Below, in pieces: positions 41,878 to 51,560 of a DNA stretch of 64,000 bases. The first letter of the stretch is position 1. Each line of letters starts with the position of its first letter. The stretch is from Butyrivibrio sp. INlla21 (GTDB lineage: Bacteria; Bacillota; Clostridia; Lachnospirales; Lachnospiraceae), in contig NZ_FPCC01000016.1 in assembly GCF_900116875.1 (NCBI RefSeq), positions 16,459 through 80,458 on the forward strand, given 5' to 3'. The notes beneath the pieces are model-generated. The model was not told where the DNA came from, searched no databases, and saw only the letters and a program-made list of their open reading frames with translations. The position numbers were made by a program, and so were the translations under genes.

Positions 41878-43374
41878 CTAGCCCACATCTCTTGTTGCGA
41901 AGTTCATTATCTTTTCCTGAGTCGTTTCTTCTATCCTGAGTTCGCCCGTCTTCTTACCTTCACACATAACAACGATACGGTCGCTCATTCTCAGGATCTC
42001 CGTCATCTCGGAAGAGATCATTATGATCGATTTTCCTTCGCTTGCGAGTTTATTCATTAACTTGTAGATCTCGTTCTTGGCACCTACATCGATACCTCTT
42101 GTAGGCTCATCGAAGATCAGGATGTCGCAGTTCTTGCACAGCCACTTTGCGATTACGACCTTCTGCTGATTACCGCCTGAGAGGTTAACAACGAGCTCAT
42201 CTACGCTCGGCATTTTTGTAGCAAGTGAATCAGCAAGCTCTTTTGCGATTTTCTTTTCCTTCTTCTTGTTTATAAAGATGCCCTTCATAAACTCGGATAG
42301 ATTCGCCATTGTTGTGTTCTCTGCAATTGTCTTTTGAACTACGATTCCGAATCTCTTTCTGTCTTCGGAAAGATATCCGATTCCTGCCTTTACGGCATCC
42401 TCGGGGCTGTTTATTACAACCTTCTCTCCGTTTACATAGATGTCACCACTCTCCTTGGGATCCGCACCGAATATCGCTCTTGCGGTCTCTGTTCGTCCTG
42501 CGCCCATAAGTCCCGAGAATCCTAAGATCTCGCCCTTATGAAGTTCAAAGCTGACATCCTGTACCATCTTGCCTGCATTTAAATGCTCAACCTTAAGAAC
42601 AACCGGAGCGTCCTCCGAAACCATGCTCTTGGTCTTGGGCTCTTCATAGATAACTCGTCCTACCATCATGTTGACGATGTCATCCTTAGTGCAGTCCTTG
42701 GTGATAAGTGTTCCTACATAGCAGCCGTCACGCATTACGGTAACTCTGTCCGTGATGACTTTTATCTCATCCATACGGTGTGAGATATATACGATTCCGA
42801 GCTGCTGCTCTCTTAAGTCTCTTATGATCTTAAAAAGATCCTGTATCTCCGCTTCGGTAAGAGCGGCCGTAGGCTCGTCAAATATGATTACCTTTGCATC
42901 ATGTGAGATTGCTTTTGCTATCTCACACATCTGCTGTTTTCCTACCGTGAGGTCGCTCATCGTAGCCGTGGGATCGATGTCGATGTTGAGCTTTTCAAAG
43001 AGCTTTCTCGACTCCTCGATCATTTTTTTGTCATCTATCTTTATTCCCTTTTTAAACTCACGTCCGATAAAGATATTCTGAGCAACGTTTAGATGACCAA
43101 CCATATTGAGCTCCTGGTGAACGATAACAACGCCCGCCGCCTGAGCTTCTCTTGCATTGTGGAACTCAACCTCTTTTCCCTCGTAGGTTATTGTTCCCGA
43201 GTCCTTGGTATAGATACCCGTAAGGACCTTCATAAGTGTCGATTTACCGGCACCGTTTTCTCCCATCAGCGCATGTACTTCGCCTTTCTCAACGCTAAAG
43301 CTGACATGATCGAGAGCATGTACGCCGGGGAAGCTTTTATCTATATCTTTCATCTGAAGTATGACTTCACCCAT
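41878..43374 (-). CDS. Sugar ABC transporter ATPase (RbsA/MglA-like, two NBDs)
   Basis: 498 residues from the ATG at 43374 after AGGGAG. Two nucleotide-binding domains: the first with GENGAGKSTLMKVL, LTVGKQQMCEIAKA and FDEPTAAL; the second with GLMGAGRTETARAIFG (degenerate Walker A), LSGGNQQKVVIAKWL and FDEPTRGIDVGAK. This asymmetry is standard for CUT2 importers. It lies between the two permease genes. Confidence 0.94.
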   Translation of the reverse strand: MGEVILQMKDIDKSFPGVHALDHVSFSVEKGEVHALMGENGAGKSTLMKVLTGIYTKDSGTITYEGKEVEFHNAREAQAAGVVIVHQELNMVGHLNVAQNIFIGREFKKGIKIDDKKMIEESRKLFEKLNIDIDPTATMSDLTVGKQQMCEIAKAISHDAKVIIFDEPTAALTEAEIQDLFKIIRDLREQQLGIVYISHRMDEIKVITDRVTVMRDGCYVGTLITKDCTKDDIVNMMVGRVIYEEPKTKSMVSEDAPVVLKVEHLNAGKMVQDVSFELHKGEILGFSGLMGAGRTETARAIFGADPKESGDIYVNGEKVVINSPEDAVKAGIGYLSEDRKRFGIVVQKTIAENTTMANLSEFMKGIFINKKKEKKIAKELADSLATKMPSVDELVVNLSGGNQQKVVIAKWLCKNCDILIFDEPTRGIDVGAKNEIYKLMNKLASEGKSIIMISSEMTEILRMSDRIVVMCEGKKTGELRIEETTQEKIMNFATRDVG

Positions 43375-43409
43375 TTTCTTTTCTCCCTTCTGCATTTATG
43401 TGCCGGTTA

Positions 43410-44384
43410 TCAGTTTCTTCTGCGTCTTGCCATTACATCTGCATATACAGCGCAGATAACTATGATTCCGGTGATGATAAGCTGGTAATCCTTGGTAAAA
43501 CCAAGCGCCAATATACCTTCCTGCAAAAGAGCGATAATGAAAACGCCGATGACGGTTCCGCCGATGGATGCAAGTCCTCCCGCCATGGAAGTTCCGCCCA
43601 TTACGCAGCCCGCGATTGCTTCGTTGTTGTACTGATCGCCGTAGCCGGGCTGTACCGTCGTATATGCGCCTACAAAGTAGATCGCCGCGATGCCTACAAG
43701 GAGTCCGCAGATAACGTATGCGAGCATCTCCCATTTTTTTACATCTACTCCGGAAAGCCTTACCGCCTCACGATTGCTTCCGAGACTGAGCATATATCTG
43801 CCCGCCTTTGTGTGATTAAGTAAGATCGAGCAGGCTATTGCCACTGCGAAAAAGACAATGATGCCTACCGGAACCTTTCCGACTTTTACAAAGTATCTGA
43901 ACCATCCGCCTTTGGCTGCCTGAGGCCAGCTTACGGACTGAGTCTTTGTAAATACACTCGCAACACCCTTGGCGATATTCATACTTGCCATGGAAACTAT
44001 GAACGGCGGAACTTTCTGATATGCTACAAGGTAGCCGTTGAAAGCTCCGAAGATCACGCCTACAACAATGCTTATGATGAGACTTAATCCCATCGGGACT
44101 CCGTGGCTCGTAAGGCTATAGCCTGAAATAAGAGCGCAACAGAACATAACGGGTCCGATGGAGAAATCAATTCCGCCGGTGGCAATTACGAAAGTAACTC
44201 CGAGTGACAGAAAGCCCAAGAAATATGCATAGTTGAGTGCACTCATAACTCTGGGCATTCCGGCGAAATTATTGACCAGGCAGCTTAATATGACATACAT
44301 TAGTATTAAGACACCGGTAAGAACAATTCGGTTAAATCCGAGTTTTTTTACTATCGGATTTTCTTTTATCTTCTTAAGTATCAA
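43410..44384 (-). CDS. Sugar ABC transporter permease, second (RbsC-like)
   Basis: 324 residues, about ten helices; GGIDFSIGPVMFC and LSGVDVKKWEMLAYVICGLLVGIAAI are the family signatures. TTG at 44384 is chosen because GGGAGGAG lies just upstream; the open frame to 44399 would place the start inside that ribosome site. Two non-identical permeases imply a heterodimeric channel, as in AI-2 and galactofuranose importers. Confidence 0.9.
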   Translation of the reverse strand: MILKKIKENPIVKKLGFNRIVLTGVLILMYVILSCLVNNFAGMPRVMSALNYAYFLGFLSLGVTFVIATGGIDFSIGPVMFCCALISGYSLTSHGVPMGLSLIISIVVGVIFGAFNGYLVAYQKVPPFIVSMASMNIAKGVASVFTKTQSVSWPQAAKGGWFRYFVKVGKVPVGIIVFFAVAIACSILLNHTKAGRYMLSLGSNREAVRLSGVDVKKWEMLAYVICGLLVGIAAIYFVGAYTTVQPGYGDQYNNEAIAGCVMGGTSMAGGLASIGGTVIGVFIIALLQEGILALGFTKDYQLIITGIIVICAVYADVMARRRRN

Positions 44385-44411
44385 AACTTCTCCTCCCAAT
44401 ACATCAAGATA

Positions 44412-45740
44412 TCAGCAACAAAGAGCGTCGCTTATCATGTAATTAAGTTTGGTAGCGTAGTTGTAATCTTCTATGAGATGTACAACAAAATCCTCGACCA
44501 GATCCTTGGGTATAGGCTTCAGAGCGCCGTCTCTTACCTTTACGTACTGAAGCGGCATATACTGCCTCAGCATTCCCATAGGGATCTCGATCTGTGATAT
44601 GTTCTCAAATAGTTTGTCTATAGCCTCTTTCATTTCGGGCTGTGCAAAATAATATCTGCATCTGTCCGAGAAGCTGTATTTTCTCTTGAAAGCGAGATCC
44701 GTGTCGCTACCGTGATAGTGTTTCTGCCAATTCTCCGGATGCTCCAGCATCGTCTCTTCCATGACTTCTATGAAGTGTGCCTGCTTCTCTTCAGGTACAA
44801 GTGCCTTCTCCATCATTGAAAGAGCAAATAACCCTTCTCTAAGTGAGAATGTAAGTGCGGGTCCTACCTTAAGGATCGCTATTCCATCCTCTACCATCTC
44901 TTTTAAACGCTGCGGCGGCTGGTAGTCCGTCGAGTGACCTTCAAGTACGATGTTGCTGTACTTCTTCATCGCTTCCGTAAGTCTTGCCGCGTTACCCCTG
45001 TTGTAATGGAAGACATCCGCATCTCCGAACTCAACACCGGGCTGAACAACTATGCCGATGATGTTGTCGAAGGCGTTTTCAAGGCCTCTTTTTTCAAACT
45101 GCTCTTTGTATACCGCGAGCGTTTTCTCTACTGCTTCAGGCTTGGTAACGCTGATGGAATCTTCTTCCTCCTGCGCCCCTCCGGGGATCGGAACTTCGCT
45201 GCCTATGATAAAAGCAGGTCGTTCCTCGCTTGGATTGTCTTTTAAAAGTTCCTTGTACGCTTCCTCGCAAGCTTCGTAGAGAATCGCTCCCCTTCTTGCT
45301 ATTACTTCATCCGTCAGCGGCTGATCCTTTGGATCGTCCGCGACTCTCATACTTGTATCAAGATGAATCTTCTTAAACCCTGCAAGGACAAAGAGCTTAA
45401 CGAGCTCTATTGATTTAGCCATTGCCTCCTCTTCGGGTTCGTTTTGCCAGGTGAGCGGTCCCAAGTGATCTCCTCCGAGTATGATCTTTTCTCTCGGGAA
45501 TCCGACATCATCGGCAATCTTGTAAACAAAATCTCTGTAATCTGCGGGTTTCATGCCCGTGTATCCGCCAAACTGATTTACCTGATTGGCTGTCGCTTCA
45601 ATGAGCACGTGGTCATCAAACCGCATTGCCTGCTTAAGACACGCTTCTATGACTAGGTCGGAAGCTGTGCAAAAGGATGGGATACCTGCGTACCGCATTC
45701 CTTTTTTTCTTTTGGCAAGCATTTCTCTCATAGCATCCAT
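44412..45740 (-). CDS. gatZ: Tagatose-bisphosphate aldolase non-catalytic subunit (GatZ/KbaZ)
   Basis: 442 residues. GIPSFCTASDLVIEACLKQA, LIEATANQVNQFGGYTGMKP and LGGDHLGPLTWQNEP are the GatZ/KbaZ signatures. This subunit is needed for full activity and stability of the catalytic GatY/KbaY aldolase, whose likely gene is at 50674. It opens the transporter half of the operon, 12 bp before the second permease. Tagatose itself is not shown to be the substrate. Confidence 0.9.
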   Translation of the reverse strand: MDAMREMLAKRKKGMRYAGIPSFCTASDLVIEACLKQAMRFDDHVLIEATANQVNQFGGYTGMKPADYRDFVYKIADDVGFPREKIILGGDHLGPLTWQNEPEEEAMAKSIELVKLFVLAGFKKIHLDTSMRVADDPKDQPLTDEVIARRGAILYEACEEAYKELLKDNPSEERPAFIIGSEVPIPGGAQEEEDSISVTKPEAVEKTLAVYKEQFEKRGLENAFDNIIGIVVQPGVEFGDADVFHYNRGNAARLTEAMKKYSNIVLEGHSTDYQPPQRLKEMVEDGIAILKVGPALTFSLREGLFALSMMEKALVPEEKQAHFIEVMEETMLEHPENWQKHYHGSDTDLAFKRKYSFSDRCRYYFAQPEMKEAIDKLFENISQIEIPMGMLRQYMPLQYVKVRDGALKPIPKDLVEDFVVHLIEDYNYATKLNYMISDALCC

Positions 45741-45782
45741 AATCTATACCCCATTCGATAGAAATACCTTTTTATACCTCAT

Positions 45783-46796
45783 TTAGGCGTCGGGACAATC
45801 AACGATGAATCCGTCCTCATCCCAGAGTGCGTGCCAGTCGGTAGCTCCTTCCCAAAGGAATACCTGTCCCTTTACAAGACGATTGTTCTTCTCAAGAGTT
45901 GAAAGAGTCTTCATCTCTTCGTCTGTAAGAGGCTCTGAAACTGTTGCCTCGATGTTGCTTGTATATTCCATCTCATGAATTGAGAAAGGAATCGGGATCT
46001 GTCCTCTCTGCATTGCCCACTTAAGACAGATGATCGCGGGATGACAATTGTGTGCCTTAGCGATCGCCTGAAGCTCGGGTGTCTGCATATCTGCGATGTC
46101 CGTTGCTTCCATGTCGCGCTCGGGTCTTTGAGGTGAACCAAGAGGCATGAATCCGATGGGCTGAATCTCATGAGCAACGAGCCAGTCAAAGAGCTCCTGC
46201 TGCTGGAAGCAAGGATGAAGCTCCATCTCGCATGCAACGGGCTTAATCTCGAACTTGTCGATAACAGCCTCAAGCTTAGGAATTGTCATGTTTGAAATAC
46301 CGATGTGACGAACAAGTCCTTTCTTTACAAGTGCTTCGATCTGTCTATAGGTATCCATAAACTCAGCAACCGAGAAAGGCTTCGAGTCGGGGTTTCTTGA
46401 ATCTACCGTGCAGTGAGGTGCATGATAGTTCGGGAAAGGCCAGTGGATAAAGAAAAGATCTATGTATTCGCACTGCAGGTCACTGATCGACTTAAGGCAT
46501 GATTTCTCGACATCGCGGTGCATATCGTTCCAAACCTTGGTCATGATATACATCTCTTTTCTCTCTACAACGCCTTCGTCGAAAGCCTGCTTAAATACTT
46601 TTCCGATGAGGTCTTCGTTGCCGTAGCAGGCTGCGCAGTCAAACATTCTGTAACCCTTTCTGATAGCGCCCGCAACCGCGTTTGAAACCTCTTCTGCCGT
46701 AAATCTGTCGGATCCGAAAGTACCCATTCCTATGCACGGAACTTTGTCGCCGTTATACAGGGTAATCTGCGGAACCTTGTTTGCATCAACTGCCAT
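45783..46796 (-). CDS. Aldo/keto reductase
   Basis: 337 residues. TIM-barrel AKR with GMGTFGSDRF, the catalytic tetrad in FDCAACYGNEDLIG (Asp, Tyr), MTKVWND (Lys) and FIHWPFP (His). IPIPFSIHEMEYTSNIEA is the cofactor-binding region. NADPH-dependent reduction of an aldehyde or ketose. In this operon it could reduce lactaldehyde to 1,2-propanediol, in place of the absent FucO, or act on a ketose of the second pathway (inference). Confidence 0.88.
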   Translation of the reverse strand: MAVDANKVPQITLYNGDKVPCIGMGTFGSDRFTAEEVSNAVAGAIRKGYRMFDCAACYGNEDLIGKVFKQAFDEGVVERKEMYIMTKVWNDMHRDVEKSCLKSISDLQCEYIDLFFIHWPFPNYHAPHCTVDSRNPDSKPFSVAEFMDTYRQIEALVKKGLVRHIGISNMTIPKLEAVIDKFEIKPVACEMELHPCFQQQELFDWLVAHEIQPIGFMPLGSPQRPERDMEATDIADMQTPELQAIAKAHNCHPAIICLKWAMQRGQIPIPFSIHEMEYTSNIEATVSEPLTDEEMKTLSTLEKNNRLVKGQVFLWEGATDWHALWDEDGFIVDCPDA

Positions 46797-46863
46797 TTTT
46801 CTCTCCTCCGTATTTCTTTTAGTAATTGTTTTATGTGATTATTTTTATGTGTCGGTATTACTT

Positions 46864-47913
46864 TTATTTCTCACTGTCTATCAGGATCTTGCCCTTTACC
46901 GTTCCCGGTGTCTTATACATCTCAAATGCCGCGTCGATCAAAGAAAGCGGAATCTTTTGGAAGATAAAAGAGTCATCGAATTTGAGCTGTCCCGTCTTGA
47001 AGTAGTAAGCCGTAAGCTCCCATTCATCCCCGGGGAAAGGAGCCGAATAGCTCATCCACGATCCCGTTAACGTGAACTCTTTGCGGTTCATGTTCTCCCA
47101 TTCCTGTACGGTAAAAGAAAGATCTTTGGTGGGAGTTCCTATGAAGCACACCTGCGCTTTGTTTGCCGCAAGCTCAAATGCCATCTTCATGGTGATCGTA
47201 TTTCCGGCAGTCTCGTACACGTAGTCAAAACCTTTTCCGCCCGTGATCTCTTTTACCCTGTCCATGTAATCGGGCTTGGATGAATTAACACCGTAGTCGC
47301 AGCCGAGCCTGTTTGCAAGCTCAAGTCTCTCATCCAAAATGTCGAATATCGTAACGCTCTTGGCACCGAAGATCTTTGCCCACTGAGCTGTCATAAGTCC
47401 GATCGTTCCTCCTCCGAGGATAGCTACGTTCTTGCCGCCCTTGTAATCAACTCTTCTTAGTCCGTGAAGAGCAACCGTTGCGGGTTCAAAAAATGCGCCC
47501 TGCTCGAAGCTTACTTCGTCGTCAAACTTAACCGCGTTCTTCTCGGGAACCGCAACGTATTCCGCAAAGCTTCCGAACTCTCTTGAGCCGATGAAGCTGT
47601 AATGCTTGCAAAGGCTGTAATTTCCTTTCTGGCAATCCTCGCATTTCATGCAGGGAACAAGCGGAACTCCCGCAACTCTGTCCCCAACCTTAAGTGAAGT
47701 TACGCCGTCTCCGACTTCCGTAACGGTACCCGAAAACTCATGTCCCAGTACGTTCGGGAAGTAGTGACAGGCATCTCCGTTAACTCTCGGAATGTCCGAT
47801 CCGCATATACCCGTGTATTTAACCTTGATAAGTACTTTTCCGGGACCCGCTATCGGCTTTTCGATTTCTTCGTAGCGGATATCGTTTTTGGCATGTACCA
47901 CACCTGCTTTCAT
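46864..47913 (-). CDS. Zinc-dependent sugar-alcohol dehydrogenase (galactitol-1-phosphate 5-dehydrogenase type)
   Basis: 349 residues, MDR superfamily. Catalytic zinc ligands are in GICGSD (Cys) and GHEFSG (His-Glu); structural zinc Cys residues in CMKCEDCQKGNYSLC. Rossmann motif GGGTIGLM lies near 165. It resembles GatD, which oxidises galactitol-1-phosphate to tagatose-6-phosphate. This fits the GatZ/GatY-type aldolase pair in the same locus. Other polyols are possible. Confidence 0.87.
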   Translation of the reverse strand: MKAGVVHAKNDIRYEEIEKPIAGPGKVLIKVKYTGICGSDIPRVNGDACHYFPNVLGHEFSGTVTEVGDGVTSLKVGDRVAGVPLVPCMKCEDCQKGNYSLCKHYSFIGSREFGSFAEYVAVPEKNAVKFDDEVSFEQGAFFEPATVALHGLRRVDYKGGKNVAILGGGTIGLMTAQWAKIFGAKSVTIFDILDERLELANRLGCDYGVNSSKPDYMDRVKEITGGKGFDYVYETAGNTITMKMAFELAANKAQVCFIGTPTKDLSFTVQEWENMNRKEFTLTGSWMSYSAPFPGDEWELTAYYFKTGQLKFDDSFIFQKIPLSLIDAAFEMYKTPGTVKGKILIDSEK

Positions 47914-47982
47914 GTTTTCTCCTCTTTTCTGTGTTTTGTTATTACTGCTCTTATTGGCTTTTCTTAGTTAAGCTTTGTTACC

Positions 47983-49476
47983 TTAGATATCTTTGTATTC
48001 CTTAAAGGTATCCTTTAGGTCCTCGTAAAGCCTTAGATAAAGCTCCATTGAGCGCTTATATATCTCATGATTCTCGGCATTAGGTTCGTGGACTCTGGTG
48101 ATCTTTATTGTCTTCTCAACCGCCTCTTTGTAGTCCTTGTAAATACCGCAGCCTTTTCCTGCAAGGAGCGCTGCTCCCAGTGTTGTAGCCGTATCCGATG
48201 CGGGAACCTGAACTCTTTTCCCTGTGACATCTGCTTTGATCTGTGTCCACAAAAGAGAATTCGCAGATCCGCCCATTGCATTCAGACTCTCCACCGTGAT
48301 GCCTGTCTCCGCCGCCGTAAGCATATTGTGCTGCAGTGAAAGCGCCACGCCTTCCAAAACGGCTCTGATCATATGACCTCTTGTCTTGTCAAAAGAAAGT
48401 CCGTAGAAAACTCCTTTTGCATCGGGATCCCAGATAGGTGACCTCTCACCAGCCATGTAAGGAAGAAAGACAACGCCGTCCGAACCGGGACTTACTTTCT
48501 CAGCCTCTTGGGTAAGTTCATCAAAGCTTAAGTCTTTACCGAACTCTTGCTTGAACCACTTGAGAGTTCCGCCTCCTCCGACGGTGCCTCCCTGTAAAAG
48601 CCATCTGTCCGGAACCACGTGAGTGCTCAGGATCAGCTTTTTATGAGAAAGAGCACTGTCAGTACAAATGCTCATTCCTCCTGCCTGTCCGCCCTGTTCC
48701 TGCGTCTGTCCGACATCATATACTCCGGCTCCAAGTGTTCCGCAGGCTGCATCAAGTCCGCCTGCCACAACAGGAATTCCTTCGGGTAAGCCCGTTAACT
48801 CAGAAGCTTCTTTGGTTACCGTTCCGACTATCTCATCGCATCTATAGAGTGAAGGAACAAGCGATACGGATAAGCCCAGCTTCTCTGCCAGTTCTGCGTT
48901 GTATTCTTTTTTCTTCATGTCGAAGAAGTGAATACCGTATCCCTGGCTGAGATCCTGACTGACCTCTCCTGTGAGCTTCATAACGATGAAGCTGTTCGAT
49001 TGCAGGAATAGATCCGTTTTCCCAAAGACCTCCGGCATGTTTTCTTTAAACCAGATCATCTTTGGTGTTGCATACGATGGGAGGAAATCATTTCCTGCAA
49101 TCGAGAAGATCTCTTCATCTTGAGCTAAACGTTTCGCTCTATCGCAAATGTTCCTTGCTCGCGTATCCATCCATATAGGTGTCCTGTAAAGGACGTTTTG
49201 TTTTCGGTCAATCGGTATGGCTGACCAGCTCTGTCCGTCTACTCCTATACCTGCTATTTTCTTTGGATCGAAAGTTTTAAGATCCAGGATTTCCCTGATG
49301 GCAGCTACGATTGCGTCCCACCACTCTTCCGGATCCTGTTCCGCATATCCTTGCTGCGGATAATACACAAGGTACGGTTTATTGGACTGAGCCACTACAT
49401 TTCCGTCTGTATCAAAGACAGCCACTTTACATGCCGAAGTACCTATATCGATACCCAGTAATAGTTGTTCTGTCAT
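47983..49476 (-). CDS. xylB: Xylulokinase (FGGY family)
   Basis: 497 residues from the ATG at 49476 after GAGGA (an ATG four codons earlier lacks one). GIDIGTSACKVAVFD is phosphate-1, GIGVDGQSWSAIPID and PIWMDTRA are typical of XylB, and ATP-binding MGGSANSLLWTQIKADVTG lies near 400. Phosphorylates D-xylulose or a similar ketose. A LacI-type operator is just upstream at 49504-49519, so this gene heads a regulated unit. Confidence 0.9.
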   Translation of the reverse strand: MTEQLLLGIDIGTSACKVAVFDTDGNVVAQSNKPYLVYYPQQGYAEQDPEEWWDAIVAAIREILDLKTFDPKKIAGIGVDGQSWSAIPIDRKQNVLYRTPIWMDTRARNICDRAKRLAQDEEIFSIAGNDFLPSYATPKMIWFKENMPEVFGKTDLFLQSNSFIVMKLTGEVSQDLSQGYGIHFFDMKKKEYNAELAEKLGLSVSLVPSLYRCDEIVGTVTKEASELTGLPEGIPVVAGGLDAACGTLGAGVYDVGQTQEQGGQAGGMSICTDSALSHKKLILSTHVVPDRWLLQGGTVGGGGTLKWFKQEFGKDLSFDELTQEAEKVSPGSDGVVFLPYMAGERSPIWDPDAKGVFYGLSFDKTRGHMIRAVLEGVALSLQHNMLTAAETGITVESLNAMGGSANSLLWTQIKADVTGKRVQVPASDTATTLGAALLAGKGCGIYKDYKEAVEKTIKITRVHEPNAENHEIYKRSMELYLRLYEDLKDTFKEYKDI

Positions 49477-49503
49477 GTTTATCCTCATATTTGGTTGATT
49501 TCA

Positions 49504-49519
49504 AGCGAAACGTTTCGCT
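49504..49519. promoter_or_regulatory. LacI-type operator, copy 1
   Basis: AGCGAAACGTTTCGCT, a perfect 16-bp palindrome between lacI-type and xylB genes. Its CGAAACGTTTCG core recurs at 50624-50635 upstream of the regulator gene. Confidence 0.85.
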
Positions 49520-49573
49520 CTTATCTAAAAAATAATGGGGCAATAGCCCTTGTAGTTTTTAGTTGCAAAAATC

Positions 49574-50572
49574 CTACAAAGTCTTAATCGAATTGCCTCT
49601 GTGAAGACTTGTGCCAAGCGCAAGCTCCATAGGTCCGTCCTGAGTTTCGCCGTTTATTCTTTTAAGCAAAAGCTCAACGGCCTTCTCTCCCATTGCCTGT
49701 GTAGGCTGCTCTACCATGTAGACCTGAGGCTGCATGACATGGAAGAAGAGCTGATCGTCAAAACCTAGTAGTGAAATGTCATCGGGAGATTTAAGTCCCG
49801 ACTCGTTTATTGCAAGCATCGCACCTAGTGTAATCTCATAGTTACTCATAAATACGGCTGTAGGCCTGTTCTTGAGCGTAAGGAGCTTCATCATTCCGTT
49901 GTAGCCGCTTGCTATTGAGTGTTTACCTCTGACCTGATACTCCACGGGTACCTCAAGTCCCGCATCTCTCATGGCTTCCATGAAGCCGTTGAAACGCTCG
50001 CGTCCCGTATACTCTCTCTCAGATGCGATCACCGCGATCTTTTTGTGATTTCTTTTTATAAGCTCCTGCATCGCATAGTATGTTGATTTGCGGTTGGTGA
50101 TCCTAACGCAATCATACTGTGAATCCGCAAGTGCTCTGTCCAGTAAAACTACGGGTATTCCGGCTCTTTTGACAGGTTTGAGAAAATCGCCCTTTGATGC
50201 AACGGGAAGAACGATAATGCCGTCAACCTTCTTGCTGATAAGATAATTGACGTTCTTTCTCTCGATCTCTTCGTCGTCGCATGAATCTACGATAAGCATT
50301 CCGTAGCCTTTTTTGCGAAGTGCCTGTCCCACATGATGAAGTATCATTCCGGAGAACGGGCTGGTTATGCTAAATACCAAGATGCCGACTGTCTTTGTCT
50401 TCTTGGTGACAAGGCCTCTTGCTATCTCATTGACTTCGTAGTGAAGCTCGTTTATAGCCTTCTCGATCTTGGCACGATTCTCAGGTAAAACATTTCCGCC
50501 GTTAAGGTACTTGGAAATTGTCGCAAGTGATAAACCGGTATACTCTTTGATGTCTTTGATCGTTGATGGCAT
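49574..50572 (-). CDS. LacI-family transcriptional regulator
   Basis: 332 residues. The N-terminal helix-turn-helix and hinge (TIKDIKEYTGLSLATISKYLNGG, KAINELHYEVNEIARGL) is followed by a ribose-binding-protein-like ligand domain. ATG follows GGGGAG. The CGAAACGTTTCG palindrome lies both upstream of this gene and upstream of xylB, so it probably represses itself and the sugar operon. The inducer is unknown. Confidence 0.93.
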   Translation of the reverse strand: MPSTIKDIKEYTGLSLATISKYLNGGNVLPENRAKIEKAINELHYEVNEIARGLVTKKTKTVGILVFSITSPFSGMILHHVGQALRKKGYGMLIVDSCDDEEIERKNVNYLISKKVDGIIVLPVASKGDFLKPVKRAGIPVVLLDRALADSQYDCVRITNRKSTYYAMQELIKRNHKKIAVIASEREYTGRERFNGFMEAMRDAGLEVPVEYQVRGKHSIASGYNGMMKLLTLKNRPTAVFMSNYEITLGAMLAINESGLKSPDDISLLGFDDQLFFHVMQPQVYMVEQPTQAMGEKAVELLLKRINGETQDGPMELALGTSLHRGNSIKTL

Positions 50573-50623
50573 TTGAACTCCCCTTTTTTTGAATCTATTT
50601 CCTTTGGCTGCATTTTGCAGCGC

Positions 50624-50635
50624 GAAACGTTTCGT
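50624..50635. promoter_or_regulatory. LacI-type operator, copy 2
   Basis: CGAAACGTTTCG, 52 bp upstream of the regulator start and followed by TTATACT, so it overlaps the likely promoter. Confidence 0.8.
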
Positions 50636-50673
50636 TTATTATACTAAAAAAAAATAGGAAGTTCAACACAACC

Positions 50674-51522
50674 TCAAGCTTTATTCTCGGATCCGCACAC
50701 TCTTATCTTTGCTTTTACAAGCTCTGTAACCTTGGAAGAACCTGCTGTGCAATACTTCTTGGGATCGAATGTGTCAGGATTCTCCTGCAAGTACTCTTTA
50801 AGTCCGTCGCTGAATGCGATTCGAAGCTCTGTAGCGAAGTTAACTTTGCTGATGCCTCTCTTTATGCACTCTCTTACCGCATCATCCGGAACTCCCGATG
50901 CTCCGTGAAGTACAAGCGGAATGGAAACTACTTTCTTGATCTCCGAAAGTCTGTCCACATCAAGCTTGGGAACACCTTTGTAAATTCCATGAGCTGTACC
51001 TATCGCAACGGCAAGTGATGATACTCCTGTTTCTTTTACAAATCTCACTGCGTCGTCAACTTCCGTGTATCCGGGATCGTCGCAGCTCATATCATCCTCT
51101 TTTCCTCCGACCTTACCAAGCTCGGCTTCTACGGGGATTCGCGAAGGTCTGCAAGCATCGGCAACACTCTTGGACAGCTTGATGTTCTCATCGATCTCAA
51201 GCTTGGAGCCGTCGATCATGATCGAGGTGTAACCGCTTCTGAGTGCCTGCATCGCAAGCTCGAAGCTGCTTCCGTGATCAAGGTGTAGTGCGATCGGAAC
51301 GTCTGCCTTCTTGGCTTCCGCCGAAACCATCGCAACGTACATGTCGAGATCGGCATATTTGACGGTTGAAGGAGTTGTCTGAAGAATGCCGGGAGCATTC
51401 ATCTCCTCACAGGCTTTGATGACGGCGCGGACCATTTCCATGTTCTCGACATTGAAAGCTCCGACAGCGTATCCTTCGTCGTTCGCCTTTCTCAAAATCT
51501 CTTCAGTTGTCACAAGTGGCAT
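50674..51522 (-). CDS. Class II ketose-bisphosphate aldolase (GatY/KbaY/FbaA family)
   Basis: 282 residues. Zinc ligands are seen in HLDHGSS and VPLVLHGASGVPD, with VGGKEDD and GTAHGIYKGVP between. Cleaves a ketose 1,6-bisphosphate to DHAP and glyceraldehyde 3-phosphate. The presence of a GatZ homolog in the locus favours tagatose- over fructose-bisphosphate. It lies between the AraC and LacI regulator genes on the same strand. Confidence 0.9.
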   Translation of the reverse strand: MPLVTTEEILRKANDEGYAVGAFNVENMEMVRAVIKACEEMNAPGILQTTPSTVKYADLDMYVAMVSAEAKKADVPIALHLDHGSSFELAMQALRSGYTSIMIDGSKLEIDENIKLSKSVADACRPSRIPVEAELGKVGGKEDDMSCDDPGYTEVDDAVRFVKETGVSSLAVAIGTAHGIYKGVPKLDVDRLSEIKKVVSIPLVLHGASGVPDDAVRECIKRGISKVNFATELRIAFSDGLKEYLQENPDTFDPKKYCTAGSSKVTELVKAKIRVCGSENKA

Positions 51523-51560
51523 TTCATTTTTCCCTCCTGAAATAACTCATATTCTGCGAA

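Noticed and set aside
49504..50635. Catabolite-responsive (cre/CcpA) sites
   Set aside because: The palindromes are symmetric CGAAACGTTTCG flanking a LacI-type gene, which better fits local LacI operators; a CcpA role cannot be excluded but is not the simpler reading.
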